DNA of 35,970 bases from a bacterium. Lineage in GTDB: Bacteria > Patescibacteriota > Minisyncoccia > Phycocordibacterales > VMGT01. The translations under genes and the position numbers were made by a program. This document shows, piece after piece, positions 19,259 to 28,746 of the stretch. Under the pieces are notes generated by a model. That model was not told where the DNA came from, ran no database searches, and was given only the letters and a program-made list of their open reading frames with translations. The DNA is taken from the NCBI GenBank assembly GCA_023264615.1, contig JAHFLU010000003.1, forward strand, positions 1-35,970, in the 5' to 3' direction. The first letter of the stretch is position 1. Each line of letters starts with the position of its first letter.

Positions 19259-20374
19259 TTATTCGTACTTTTGTTTCAAAATCTGTGCCAGTTGTTCAAA
19301 CATACGCACCTCATTAAACCGTTCAACACTGTTCTTTGCCGAGAAGGCTACCTGTACCGCCTCATCAGGATGTTCAAAGATATATGAAAGTACGCGCATA
19401 TATCCATCCGTATCGTCAACAAAGACAAGATACCCATTCTCGCCATGTGTAATAACCTCTTTGTTACCACCAGCAGGTGTTGTCACGATAGGTGTCCCGA
19501 GCGCCATCACTTCGAGCAGCTGATGCGAGAGGCCTTCGTAGCTTGTATTAAGAACAAACACGTCAGCGGCAACAATATATTCAAAGAGTTCTTTTTGCTC
19601 CATCTTGCCAGGCAGACTGATGTACGATTCCGCTTTGCGCGCGCGCACCAATTTTGAAAGTTTCTCTGCATCGGGACCTTCCCCAATGATAAAAAGCTGT
19701 ACGTCGCCATAGGTACTGCGCAGTGTCGGCATAAGCGAAATCAGTCCCTCAAAACCTTTCCAAGGAACGAGCCTGCCCACACTCACGAGTATTTTGCCGG
19801 ACAATCCAAGTTTTGTACGCAAACTCGCTTTATCTCCTGCCGCTCGCGGAGGTGTGAATGCATTGTATACAACAGAGACCTTCTCTTCATGTACTCCCCA
19901 GTTTGTAACAATTTCTTTTAAATAGTTACTCGGAACAATCACGTGCTCCGCCCCGCCGCACACAATCTTTTGAACCAATTTAAAGACTAGGATCGAAGGA
20001 ACATATCTATATTTCTTTGAAAAAACATCAAGTGTATCGTGCACTGCATACGACTGTACTGCAATTTCCCATGCGCGGTCGCCAACAACTTTAAGAAAAA
20101 ATTTTTTACGGGTTGCAATCGCTGCAAGAAGTGCAGGAAAACCGGTCCCTAAAGGATCTTGCGCATAAATCGCATCAACTCCTTTACTCTTGCGCATAAC
20201 CATATAGAAATAGGCAAAATGCCGTATGATTTTTGGCAAGTAGCGCACTTCTCCGAACCACGCAATATCTACCTGCACGTCGTACGTGTAGAGCTTATCA
20301 AAAAGAAGCTTCGAGTATGTAGCCGGCCCTCCAATGTCCGGTGGATATAATCCTGTGGCGATAAGAATCCGCAT
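19259..20374 (-). CDS. GT4-family glycosyltransferase
   Basis: MRILIATGLYPPDIGGPATYSKLL; VSVGRLVPWKGFEGL; LNTSYEGLSHQLLEVMALGTPIVTTPAGG. ATG 20374 overlaps the upstream TGA (TGATG). Confidence 0.88.
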   Translation of the reverse strand: MRILIATGLYPPDIGGPATYSKLLFDKLYTYDVQVDIAWFGEVRYLPKIIRHFAYFYMVMRKSKGVDAIYAQDPLGTGFPALLAAIATRKKFFLKVVGDRAWEIAVQSYAVHDTLDVFSKKYRYVPSILVFKLVQKIVCGGAEHVIVPSNYLKEIVTNWGVHEEKVSVVYNAFTPPRAAGDKASLRTKLGLSGKILVSVGRLVPWKGFEGLISLMPTLRSTYGDVQLFIIGEGPDAEKLSKLVRARKAESYISLPGKMEQKELFEYIVAADVFVLNTSYEGLSHQLLEVMALGTPIVTTPAGGNKEVITHGENGYLVFVDDTDGYMRVLSYIFEHPDEAVQVAFSAKNSVERFNEVRMFEQLAQILKQKYE

Positions 20375-21555
20375 CAAATTTTAAATACGTGTGCTTTCAT
20401 CTGCTTAACGATCGTCGACCAGTCATACCGCAAAATAACATAACTTCGTGCGGTAGCGATAATATGCAGACGAACTGCATCATTCTCAAGAAGCATCTGA
20501 ATTTTCTCTGCCAAATCTTTCGGATCGTTCACCTTACATAATACCCCTGTTTCACCGTCCTTCAAAAAATCAGTGATTCCGCCAACACCCGTCGTAATGA
20601 CCGGCACGCCCGCAGCCATCGCTTCAATAAACGACGAACCCATGCCTTCTGAACGGGACGGTCTGATAAAAATGTCAGAAACAGCAAGATATCGAGGAAC
20701 TTCGGAAATATCTTTGTGTCCGACAAAATGTACGCGCTTTGCTACCTCTTCACTTTCTGTCAAACCGAGAAGCATCTTTTTATCCGGACCATCCCCCACA
20801 ACAATAAGCTCAATATTTTCGGGAACATATTTGAGTGCCATAATGAGAATATCCACTGCGTTTTTGGGTACCAGACGCGATGTCGTCACCAAATAGCGCG
20901 TTTCATGCCGCGCACCAAGAGATTCCGCAAGAGAAATAAGGTCGCCGTCGCTGTACTCTCGAGTAAATTGTTCGAGAGCAACACCATTCGGAATAATCAC
21001 AATAGGACGAGTTGCACCCATACCCCGCGCGAACGATGCCAAAAAACGTGAGATCGTTTGAATAATATCGGCTTTTTTAAAAATAAGCGCGTAAAGCGGA
21101 AAAATGAGCCGGATACGCCATCGCTGCGTAATATGCCCGATCGAATCTCCTTCTTGAAGTGTCAGGATATACGGTATTCCCCGCAGAAAACGCAGAAAGA
21201 GTGCCGGAAACCCGGCATACGACATGATCGCCCACGAAGCCTCATACCTATTTTTCATAGAAAGCCCGAAAGCTTTGAAAAACGCAAGGACCGGATATAT
21301 TACTTTTATAAGGTACACTGGAAACGAAACCAACTCTTCGGGAGTTGGGTCTTTTTTTGAAAGGCCAACACGATAGACGGTCACATTCCCAATACGTTCT
21401 ACTTTCGGCAGATTTCGATCGTGCCGAAGCGTTACCATGTCAAATTCTATCTCACCCCTGCTCACCCGATCCGTTATTTCTTTTACAGCAATTTCGGCCC
21501 CGCCAACGAGCGGGTAGTACATGAGAGAGAATATAAGCACCCGTTTTTTTGCCAT
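20374..21555 (-). CDS. GT4-family glycosyltransferase
   Basis: VLIFSLMYYPLVGGAEIAVKEI; VTTSRLVPKNAVDILI; RPSRSEGMGSSFIEAMAAGVPVITTGVGG. Confidence 0.88.
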   Translation of the reverse strand: MAKKRVLIFSLMYYPLVGGAEIAVKEITDRVSRGEIEFDMVTLRHDRNLPKVERIGNVTVYRVGLSKKDPTPEELVSFPVYLIKVIYPVLAFFKAFGLSMKNRYEASWAIMSYAGFPALFLRFLRGIPYILTLQEGDSIGHITQRWRIRLIFPLYALIFKKADIIQTISRFLASFARGMGATRPIVIIPNGVALEQFTREYSDGDLISLAESLGARHETRYLVTTSRLVPKNAVDILIMALKYVPENIELIVVGDGPDKKMLLGLTESEEVAKRVHFVGHKDISEVPRYLAVSDIFIRPSRSEGMGSSFIEAMAAGVPVITTGVGGITDFLKDGETGVLCKVNDPKDLAEKIQMLLENDAVRLHIIATARSYVILRYDWSTIVKQMKAHVFKI

Positions 21556-21630
21556 TTCCCTATTGTAACACCTGCCGAAAGGCCGCAGTAACCTCTACAA
21601 GAGTGCAGTATTTTTAATCAGACGAGATGC

Positions 21631-22572
21631 CTATATCAGCATTTCCTTGAAATACGTGATTGTTTTACCTAAACCCTCATCAAGCGAAATGACCGGCTTC
21701 CAGCCGAGATTCTTTTTTGCAAGAGAAATATTGGGGCAACGCTTGCGCGGATCGTCTTCGGGAAGTGGTCTAAAAACGATACTGCTCTTCGTACCCGTCA
21801 TCTGCTGGACTTTCTCTGCAAGCTCATTCATCGTATATTCGCCCGGGTTGCCGAGATTTACCGGGCCGACAAAATCTTCTTTTTTCATCATCGCAACGAG
21901 TCCGTTGAGAAGATCGTCTATGTATTGAAAACTTCTCGTCTGCGCCCCGTCTCCGTAAACCACAATATCTTCTCCCTTGAGTGCAGAAACAACGAAGTTC
22001 GAAACAACGCGACCATCGTCAGGCGCCATCCGCGGACCATACGTATTAAAAATCCGCACGATCTTTACATCGGTGCCGTGCTGTCGATGATAGTCCATGC
22101 AGAGCGTCTCCGCGCAGCGTTTGCCCTCGTCGTAGCAAGCGCGCGGCCCAAGCGTATTAACATGCCCTCGATAGTTTTCAGTTTGCGGATGTTCGAGAGG
22201 GTCGCCATACACTTCGGAAGTCGATGCCTGCAAGATTCGCGCGCCTTTATTCCGAGCAAACTCGAGCATATTGATCATGCCGAGCACATTCGTACGAACC
22301 GTTTTCACTGGATCTCTCTGGTATGCCACAGGAGACGCGGGACAAGCAAGATGGTAGATGTGTGCTATTGGCCCATCAAGAGAAAGAGAATACTCCACAT
22401 CCGCTTCGATGCTTTCAAAATCGGGATTGGAAAGTAAATGTGCAATATGTTCCTTTCGCCCTGTATAGAAATTATCAATACTCACCACTCTATATCCATC
22501 ATGAAGCAATCGTTCACAGAGATGAGAACCGACAAATCCAGCTCCACCCGTTACGACGGCTGTTTTTTTCAT
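21631..22572 (-). CDS. UDP-glucuronate decarboxylase (UDP-xylose synthase-like)
   Basis: [109 protein letters not shown]. Confidence 0.9.
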   Translation of the reverse strand: MKKTAVVTGGAGFVGSHLCERLLHDGYRVVSIDNFYTGRKEHIAHLLSNPDFESIEADVEYSLSLDGPIAHIYHLACPASPVAYQRDPVKTVRTNVLGMINMLEFARNKGARILQASTSEVYGDPLEHPQTENYRGHVNTLGPRACYDEGKRCAETLCMDYHRQHGTDVKIVRIFNTYGPRMAPDDGRVVSNFVVSALKGEDIVVYGDGAQTRSFQYIDDLLNGLVAMMKKEDFVGPVNLGNPGEYTMNELAEKVQQMTGTKSSIVFRPLPEDDPRKRCPNISLAKKNLGWKPVISLDEGLGKTITYFKEMLI

Positions 22573-22584
22573 TTGGAAAAAATT

Positions 22585-23127
22585 TTATGTATCTCTAAAA
22601 TCGCCCCCATCTTTTTCAAATCCCATTTGGAGCTCATAACATCTCGCATAATACGCACGCTGAAGCCCATGCCATAACTCATTCGCATCTGGAATTATTT
22701 CCCTTGTAAAATAAGGGTTATAGTCCAACTCCCACTTTGCGGAAAAGTCACTGACCGCCTTTATCGCACGCGCGACATTTTCTCTGTGTTTGTCTTCATA
22801 TTCTTTCATATCATGGTCTAAAGGTTCTATTATTTCTCTCGGATCTGAAATTGCCAAAGGATGACGAATGGTATTTTTATCGTATCGAGGAAGTGTGTCC
22901 ATCTTTGCTCCTGTCATATCGGAAATTGCTTTTTTAATTTTTTCTAATTCTTGATTTCTCCTAGAAAAAATAGTATGCGCCTCTAAAAGAGAATCTTGGG
23001 ATCGTATCAATTCTAATTGTACTTCTTTTTGGTCATTAAAAAATTCTTCGCTTCGTAGCTTCTTTAATTTTTCAGACGACAAAGATTCTGAATTCGCATT
23101 CGATACTTTTTTTTCTTGTCCTTCCAT
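22585..23127 (-). CDS. Hypothetical charged/coiled-coil protein
   Basis: 180-aa ORF, no antisense competitor of similar quality, promoter directly upstream. Confidence 0.6.
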   Translation of the reverse strand: MEGQEKKVSNANSESLSSEKLKKLRSEEFFNDQKEVQLELIRSQDSLLEAHTIFSRRNQELEKIKKAISDMTGAKMDTLPRYDKNTIRHPLAISDPREIIEPLDHDMKEYEDKHRENVARAIKAVSDFSAKWELDYNPYFTREIIPDANELWHGLQRAYYARCYELQMGFEKDGGDFRDT

Positions 23128-23173
23128 AATAAATAGATTAAATACGATAAAAACCCATTCCTTCTATGGATTT

Positions 23174-23202
23174 AGAATAGAGTTTTTATATAATTTTGAC
23201 AA
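23174..23202 (-). promoter_or_regulatory. Sigma70-like promoter TTGTCA-N17-TATTCT
   Basis: -35 at 23202-23197, -10 at 23179-23174, 17-nt spacer, about 47 nt upstream of ATG at 23127. Confidence 0.6.
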
Positions 23203-23265
23203 CAGGCCTAACGGCTGTGTGTTGTTTTTTGTTTTCATATATCACCATATATCACTGATAGCAAA

Positions 23266-24747
23266 TTATTCGATAATCGTAATTTTGTCACTTTCCTTCT
23301 TTCTCAAAAATACTGCCGCGGAAGACGCGCCACCGAGCAATACGACAAGCCCCGCAATCCATGCCCAAAGATCGCTTCCTTCTTTCGTGTTTGATTCTGT
23401 AACTGTTGCACTCTGCGTCGTACTGCTCACACTTTCTTCAATTATCGTCAGATCAGTATGTATCGCCTTTTCACTATCTTTTTTCACAAGATGTTTTGCC
23501 TCAGCGGAAATACTTTTCGGTTTCTCTTTTTTTACAACCGAGCTTTCGACAGCAGAGTTCCTTGATACCTCAAGAGCTACCGCTGTTTGTAAACCTATAG
23601 TCGCAGGTCGCCCCTCAATAGAGCGATCTTTTGCCACTCCTTGAGAAACAACTGCTCCATTTGGATACAACAATACAAACGGCACAAGCGTTGAAAGTCC
23701 TGTCGTTTCCTCTGAAAAAAAGACCGTGCTCTCTGGAAGTATAAAAGTTCTCTCGGGAATAATAAACATTTTCTCTCCTTCAACAAGTCGCCAAAGAGAA
23801 ATGTTCAAATGCTCCGATTGGTTATTATAGAGAGCAAATGCTCGCACATTATTTTGCACTACAGAAGAAATGTGAACATCCGCTGTGTGTGCTTCAATAG
23901 TCACTTGGGCAGTTGCTGAAAATTCTCCCGATGCAACAGAGAGAACAACAACATATTTCCCGGGAAAAGAATAGGTGTGCAGAACATGCTCTCCTTCCGC
24001 AGTCGAACCATCGCCAAAATTCCACAGATACCGAACATTTTCAAGCGGCTTATTCTCAAACCCGAACGCCGATCCGCGCAAATCAATCCCTGCACCGACA
24101 ATCGCCACAGCGTGAGTATCTATGACAGCACGAATACTCTTCTCGGGCGGCAGTATGGGAGAGCTCTTGCTTTCGGTGCTTGTCGAAGGTGCTGGAGGAT
24201 GAGAAGTTCCCGATCCTGCATTTGGTGCAGGCGGAGTCGCTTGAGAGGGTGGAACGGAAGCAGTATTTACCGCTCCCGGTGTCGGAAGGCCTGCGCGCCA
24301 CGTACCGGCGACAAGCTGAAGCGACATTCCATCACCTGCACCGCCCATGTCAGTGCTGTACGCCACCGTATCGACATCAGCAAGATCCGTGTTCCGTAGA
24401 GCAAGTGTTTCTCCTGTTTGCTTCAACGAAAACGAGCTGTCAAAAATGCTCCCTGAAAACTGTGGCCAGTCTGCTTTAAATTTTGCAAAGTTTTCGACAA
24501 TGACCGCATATCCGCCCGGAGAAATTACCGCATTCCCCTCTACTGTCTCTACTTTGTGATTCACGCCCTCTTCCACAAAACGCCACAAAGAAAAATCAAC
24601 GCTGTCCGATGATGTATTTTCCACCTCAACCCACTCGCGATCAGTATCAGAACCTTCAAGGTCGTACATGATTTCCGTTATTGCCATTTGTGCATGCGCC
24701 AAAGAAACACTGCCCAAAAATAGTAAAAGTAAAAATATGAATTTCAT
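23266..24747 (-). CDS. Secreted/anchored protein with lamin-tail domain(s), PKD-like domain and C-terminal TM anchor
   Basis: Signal peptide MKFIFLLLLFLGSVSLAHA; LTD ITEIMYDLEGSDTDREWVEVENTSSDSVDFSLWRF; PKD YLWNFGDGSTAEGEHVLHTYSFPGKYVVVLSV; C-terminal WAWIAGLVVLLGGASSAAVFLRKKE. Confidence 0.85.
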   Translation of the reverse strand: MKFIFLLLLFLGSVSLAHAQMAITEIMYDLEGSDTDREWVEVENTSSDSVDFSLWRFVEEGVNHKVETVEGNAVISPGGYAVIVENFAKFKADWPQFSGSIFDSSFSLKQTGETLALRNTDLADVDTVAYSTDMGGAGDGMSLQLVAGTWRAGLPTPGAVNTASVPPSQATPPAPNAGSGTSHPPAPSTSTESKSSPILPPEKSIRAVIDTHAVAIVGAGIDLRGSAFGFENKPLENVRYLWNFGDGSTAEGEHVLHTYSFPGKYVVVLSVASGEFSATAQVTIEAHTADVHISSVVQNNVRAFALYNNQSEHLNISLWRLVEGEKMFIIPERTFILPESTVFFSEETTGLSTLVPFVLLYPNGAVVSQGVAKDRSIEGRPATIGLQTAVALEVSRNSAVESSVVKKEKPKSISAEAKHLVKKDSEKAIHTDLTIIEESVSSTTQSATVTESNTKEGSDLWAWIAGLVVLLGGASSAAVFLRKKESDKITIIE

Positions 24748-24800
24748 GAAAGATAGAATGGTAGGATTGTAGCATAGAGCGCCGCGTGAAAACAAAAAAA

Positions 24801-24827
24801 GGGGTCTGCACACGCTGTGCAGACCCC
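24801..24827 (-). terminator. Strong rho-independent terminator
   Basis: Perfect 12-bp stem GGGGTCTGCACA-CGC-TGTGCAGACCCC with A7 on the + side (T7 in the minus transcript). Confidence 0.9.
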
Positions 24828-24949
24828 CCGAAGATACAAGAATCGCTTTCGGGCAGCGATCCAGGAGATAAAAGGATCACCCCCTCTCTATACGCTTAGG
24901 TTAGAAAGAGACACCTTTTTCTCCTTTCATGAGTGGAAGGTTACGAAAA

Positions 24950-25075
24950 TTATTGCTTTACCTGCCTCTCTGGCAGGCAGACCCGCGGAACTGGCGTGAG
25001 GGCCACCCAAAGTTGAAACATTTTGGCATGTGCCTGGCTTGCGCGCTTACGCTCTTCATCTGTACCTTTTCGCAT
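24950..25075 (-). CDS. Small ORF, 41 aa, unknown
   Basis: ATG at 25075 preceded by GGGAGGAATAGT; MRKGTDEERKRASQAHAKMFQLWVALTPVPRVCLPERQVKQ; own promoter (25135-25163) and terminator. Confidence 0.55.
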   Translation of the reverse strand: MRKGTDEERKRASQAHAKMFQLWVALTPVPRVCLPERQVKQ

Positions 25076-25134
25076 ACTATTCCTCCCTCACAAGTGTAGC
25101 GTCTCGTGTCAAACGCAGGAAAAACTCTGGCTCT

Positions 25135-25163
25135 AACATACTATGGTTTATCTACTTTGTCAA
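25135..25163 (-). promoter_or_regulatory. Sigma70-like promoter TTGACA-N17-TATGTT
   Basis: -35 TTGACA 25163-25158 overlaps the nagZ-like 3' end; -10 TATGTT 25140-25135; 17-nt spacer. Confidence 0.7.
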
Positions 25164-26291
25164 ATTATGCTTGAGTGAGAGTATCCGCGTCACGCTTTCA
25201 TCAATACGGTCTTCGCTCACGATCCCCCTCTCCACTGCGTCTTCGATCGCAAGGAACATTTTTTGATAGGTTGCTGGAGAGTGTATGATAAGGAGTATAT
25301 CTGTTCCTGCTGCAACCGCTTGCACAGCTATTTCAGAGAAAGCATAGTTTTTGGTAAGTGCTCCCATGCCGAGATCATCACTTACAATCACACCCTTGAA
25401 ACCGAGACCGTTTCGCAAAACATCAGTAAGAATCACGTTTGAAAGACTGGCAGGAAATTTTTTGTCTATGAAAGGCACCTTAAGGTGTGCGGACATGATG
25501 ACCGGAACGCCTGCTTGTATTGCACTCTCAAACGGAGCAAGGTGCATTTTCCAGCTTTCAGCAGTACGCACAGTGACTGGTAATGTGACGTGTGAATCAA
25601 TGGGCGTATCGCCGTGGCCCGGGAAATGTTTTGCAACACTTGCGACACCGCCATCGCGGTATCCTTCGATCATACGCTTTCCATAGAGAGCCACCGTTCC
25701 CGCATCTCCTTCAAATGTACGGTCATGAATAAAATCTTTCGTCGATGAAGATACGTCAAGAACGGGAGAAAAATTCATCGTAACGCCAAGCTCCCGCAAT
25801 TCTTTCCCACGCGAGAGAGCAATATCATACGCCAGAGCAGCATTTGTGACTTCACGCTCCGATCGCATTTCGTAGCCACTAAATTTAAAACGTGAAATTT
25901 CGCCACCTTCTTGGTCTACTGCAATAAACAGGGGAGCTGCAACATGTGAACCAACTTCTTTTTGTAAAGCATTAATTAATTTTTTCGTCTGCTCTTTTGA
26001 AACCACGTTATCACCAAGCAGAACGACACCGCCAATCTTAAGCTCGCGCATCCATAAAACCATTTCTTCTGTAAGTTCTGTACCCGCAAAGCTCACGAGA
26101 AACATCTGTCCAATTTTTTCGCGCAGTGTCATCGATGCAATCTGATACTTCACCGTAAACGGTTCAGGTGCAGGAAGAGAAAATGTCACAGCCGAGGGAA
26201 GAGAGGATTTCTTCCCTCTCAATTCCCCTCCAGCAAAAACAGCCATTACGACCAAGGCCGTAGCGCAGAAAATTTGAATTCGATAGGACAT
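25152..26291 (-). CDS. nagZ: GH3 family beta-N-acetylhexosaminidase-like protein
   Basis: IGQMFLVSFAGTELTEEM, FIAVDQEGGEISRF, GVASVAKHFPGHGDTPIDSHVTLP, GVIVSDDLGMGAL; N-terminal hydrophobic segment. Confidence 0.9.
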   Translation of the reverse strand: MSYRIQIFCATALVVMAVFAGGELRGKKSSLPSAVTFSLPAPEPFTVKYQIASMTLREKIGQMFLVSFAGTELTEEMVLWMRELKIGGVVLLGDNVVSKEQTKKLINALQKEVGSHVAAPLFIAVDQEGGEISRFKFSGYEMRSEREVTNAALAYDIALSRGKELRELGVTMNFSPVLDVSSSTKDFIHDRTFEGDAGTVALYGKRMIEGYRDGGVASVAKHFPGHGDTPIDSHVTLPVTVRTAESWKMHLAPFESAIQAGVPVIMSAHLKVPFIDKKFPASLSNVILTDVLRNGLGFKGVIVSDDLGMGALTKNYAFSEIAVQAVAAGTDILLIIHSPATYQKMFLAIEDAVERGIVSEDRIDESVTRILSLKHNLTK

Positions 26292-26318
26292 GTATTCTGA
26301 ATGTGGAAATAGATACTG

Positions 26319-28514
26319 TTATTTCGGTGGTTCGCCACGAAGAACGCGCTTGAGTACATCTTCCGGAATTTCCTCTGGTCCTTGCTTTGGCATTTCTTTT
26401 TTAATCGAAGACTGATCGACAGGTGTATCTTTCTTCTCTTCACTCCGCGTCTCCTCTCGCACAGGTGCAGGCGCTTGTTGTTTTGGCGTGGGAGCTATTT
26501 GATCTGCAGAAATATTTTCTTTCTTTTCCTCTCGAATAGATACTGACGTCCTTTCAAAACCCTGTTCCTTTCTCTCTGGAATAGCTTCCTTTTTCGTTTC
26601 TGTCACATGTGAAGCATTTTTAAGAACAGCAGAAAGAGCCGCTTTAAGACCTGTCAGGTTTTTCTCGGATGGTCCTTTGTCTTTCGTCGTGTTACTGTGC
26701 ATCTGCGTCTGTGGAACTTTTCTCTCTTCCTTTTGAGCTTGAGCGGGAGGTTCTATTTCTCTTTTCTCATGCTCTTTTTGCGGAACATTTGAAACAACAT
26801 GGGGCTCTGAAACATTTGAAAGCGCCTGTGCAAACGGCGTATGTACATTCGGGGGACGCACTGGGCTTGGTGCGGCGCGTTCATCACTTTTTTCTCTGTG
26901 CTCGGAAGAATGCGGGGCAGATTCCGCATGCGGGCGATTGGATTCCTCGTGCAGCACGCGCATCGGGGGTCGCTCGTGACGCGGCGAGTGAATATGCTCG
27001 CTTGGCTGATACCGTGAATGTTCACTCGGAGCACGGTAGGAATTTTCTCTCGCTCCGCCACGAAAATCGTCTCCTCTTCGCACAACCGGTCCCTCTGTCG
27101 GACGAGCCGGACGACGAAAATCTTCGCTTGGGGAAGCACTCGACGTTCTCCGCTCCTGCCGTTCTTGCCACTCCTGTTGCCGCTTTTCCACTTTCTCACC
27201 CATTTCAACTTGCCGCTGTGATGTATACTCTTCTTTTACCGCAGCCTCAATCGCATCGCGCGGATTCGAAAACATTTTCCTCGAATATTCAATAACTGCA
27301 TCTTTTGAAGAAATACTAGGCTGCTTGATCGGCGGCAATGTTTCCGCAGAAAACGGTTTCGAACCGATCCCATTAATCATCAGTTTCAGATAAATCTGGG
27401 CAAAACCAAGATTGACAAGATCTTGCGCAGTAAATTGGGGCGCAAACTCTTTTTCGAGCACCTCTGCGTCGTACGCACCCACACGAAATGTAATCATCGT
27501 ACCGACATTTCCAAAAACGGCATTGCGCACCTCCTCTGACATCTGCTCGATGTATTGATGTGCCATCGTCAGATTAAGTTTGTATTTCCGAGCTTCCGAG
27601 AGAATGTCCGCAAACGACTCGTTCGCAAACGACTGAAACTCATCAACATAAAAATAGAAGTTGGGCAGACGTTCAAGCGCTCCCGGAGAAACATCAGCGC
27701 GTGACATCGCGGCAAGATAAATCTTCGTAATAAGCATGCTTCCGAGAAGATTGGCATTCTGTTCGCCCACCTTTCCCTTTGACAGGTTCACAATGAGTAT
27801 TTTGCGATTATCAACAATTTTGCGAAGATCAAATGTCGATTTCGCCTGTCCAACAATATTTCTGATGAGCGGATTTCCCGTGAACTGCCCGATTTTATTC
27901 TGTATAGCAGGAGTCGCCTCTTGTGTGTATCGGTCAGTATAGGTAGCAAACTCATCTACCCAAAATGATTTCACGAGCGGATCTTTAATATTTTCAACTA
28001 CCTTTTTTCGGTAGTTTTTATCTGTATACATTTTATTGACACCAAGCATCGTCGCATCCGGATATTCAAGAAGTGCAAGCAGCGTATTCGTCAGAATATA
28101 TTCCATTCGGGCAGACCATGCATCAAGCCAAATCTTTTTGAATGCGCTCATAAGCCCACTCACCACGAGATGTCGCTTGTCATACCCAACATCTTCCATC
28201 ACATTAAACGAAATGGGGTGGTCGAGATCGAATGGGGCAAAATACAAAACATCCTCTATTCGTTCTTCCGGAATATACTCGAGAAGCAGCTCGGCAGTCT
28301 TGCCGTGGGGATCAACAAAACAAAATCCTTCACCGTTCTTAATATCTTGCACCGCCATATTTTCAAGAAGCGTTGATTTCCCCATTCCTGTTTTTCCGAT
28401 CACATACACATGTCGTGTTCGATCGTTTGCTTTAATACCAAAAGGAACGAGCTTGTTCCGTGCATCGGTCTTTGCAAAGTAGGTAACCCGTTCAGGATCC
28501 GAGATATATTCCAT
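26319..28514 (-). CDS. HerA/TraD-like (type IV secretion DNA-binding domain) ATPase with about 300-aa disordered C-terminal tail
   Basis: Walker A VIGKTGMGKSTLLENMAVQDI, FCFVDPHGKTAELLLEYIP, Walker B-like FYFYVDEFQSFANESFADILSEARKYKLNLTMAHQY; low-complexity P/E/K/R-rich tail. Confidence 0.87.
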   Translation of the reverse strand: MEYISDPERVTYFAKTDARNKLVPFGIKANDRTRHVYVIGKTGMGKSTLLENMAVQDIKNGEGFCFVDPHGKTAELLLEYIPEERIEDVLYFAPFDLDHPISFNVMEDVGYDKRHLVVSGLMSAFKKIWLDAWSARMEYILTNTLLALLEYPDATMLGVNKMYTDKNYRKKVVENIKDPLVKSFWVDEFATYTDRYTQEATPAIQNKIGQFTGNPLIRNIVGQAKSTFDLRKIVDNRKILIVNLSKGKVGEQNANLLGSMLITKIYLAAMSRADVSPGALERLPNFYFYVDEFQSFANESFADILSEARKYKLNLTMAHQYIEQMSEEVRNAVFGNVGTMITFRVGAYDAEVLEKEFAPQFTAQDLVNLGFAQIYLKLMINGIGSKPFSAETLPPIKQPSISSKDAVIEYSRKMFSNPRDAIEAAVKEEYTSQRQVEMGEKVEKRQQEWQERQERRTSSASPSEDFRRPARPTEGPVVRRGDDFRGGARENSYRAPSEHSRYQPSEHIHSPRHERPPMRVLHEESNRPHAESAPHSSEHREKSDERAAPSPVRPPNVHTPFAQALSNVSEPHVVSNVPQKEHEKREIEPPAQAQKEERKVPQTQMHSNTTKDKGPSEKNLTGLKAALSAVLKNASHVTETKKEAIPERKEQGFERTSVSIREEKKENISADQIAPTPKQQAPAPVREETRSEEKKDTPVDQSSIKKEMPKQGPEEIPEDVLKRVLRGEPPK

Positions 28515-28621
28515 ACGCGTTTAGTATACCATTTGCACTTTTTTACAAGTGCACAAAAATGTGAACAGTACCTGTGGCTTCCAGTGCAAAAGAGCGCACA
28601 GATGTATTTTTTTAAAACCTA

Positions 28622-28744
28622 TAGGACGTACGCACTTGGATGCAGTTCGAGGAAAAACGAGAAGCGGAGCAAGCCGTATTCCTTATACGGCGATGCGAGC
28701 ATCGCACGTTTTGACAAAGAAATGCGCCAAGTGTGTACGTCCTA
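28622..28744. repeat. 123-bp palindromic element with nested hairpins
   Basis: TIRs TAGGACGTACGCACTTGG / CCAAGTGTGTACGTCCTA (17/18 complementary); internal hairpins GCCGTATTCCTTATACGGC and GCGATGCGAGCATCGC. Confidence 0.8.
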
Positions 28745-28746
28745 AC

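Noticed and set aside
24656-24880. 74-aa minus-strand ORF
   Set aside because: Reads through the strong terminator at 24801-24827 and overlaps the LTD gene start out of frame.
24875-24895. GGATCACCCCCTCTCTA resembling a 16S rRNA 3' end on the + strand
   Set aside because: No rRNA sequence upstream; similarity limited to a few nucleotides, likely chance.
26669-27295. 208-aa + strand ORF
   Set aside because: Antisense to the low-complexity tail of the HerA-like ATPase, where biased codons create spurious frames.
28622-28744. Integron attC site
   Set aside because: Palindromic, but lacks the RYYYAAC / GTTRRRY arrangement at the ends and no integrase or cassette array is present.
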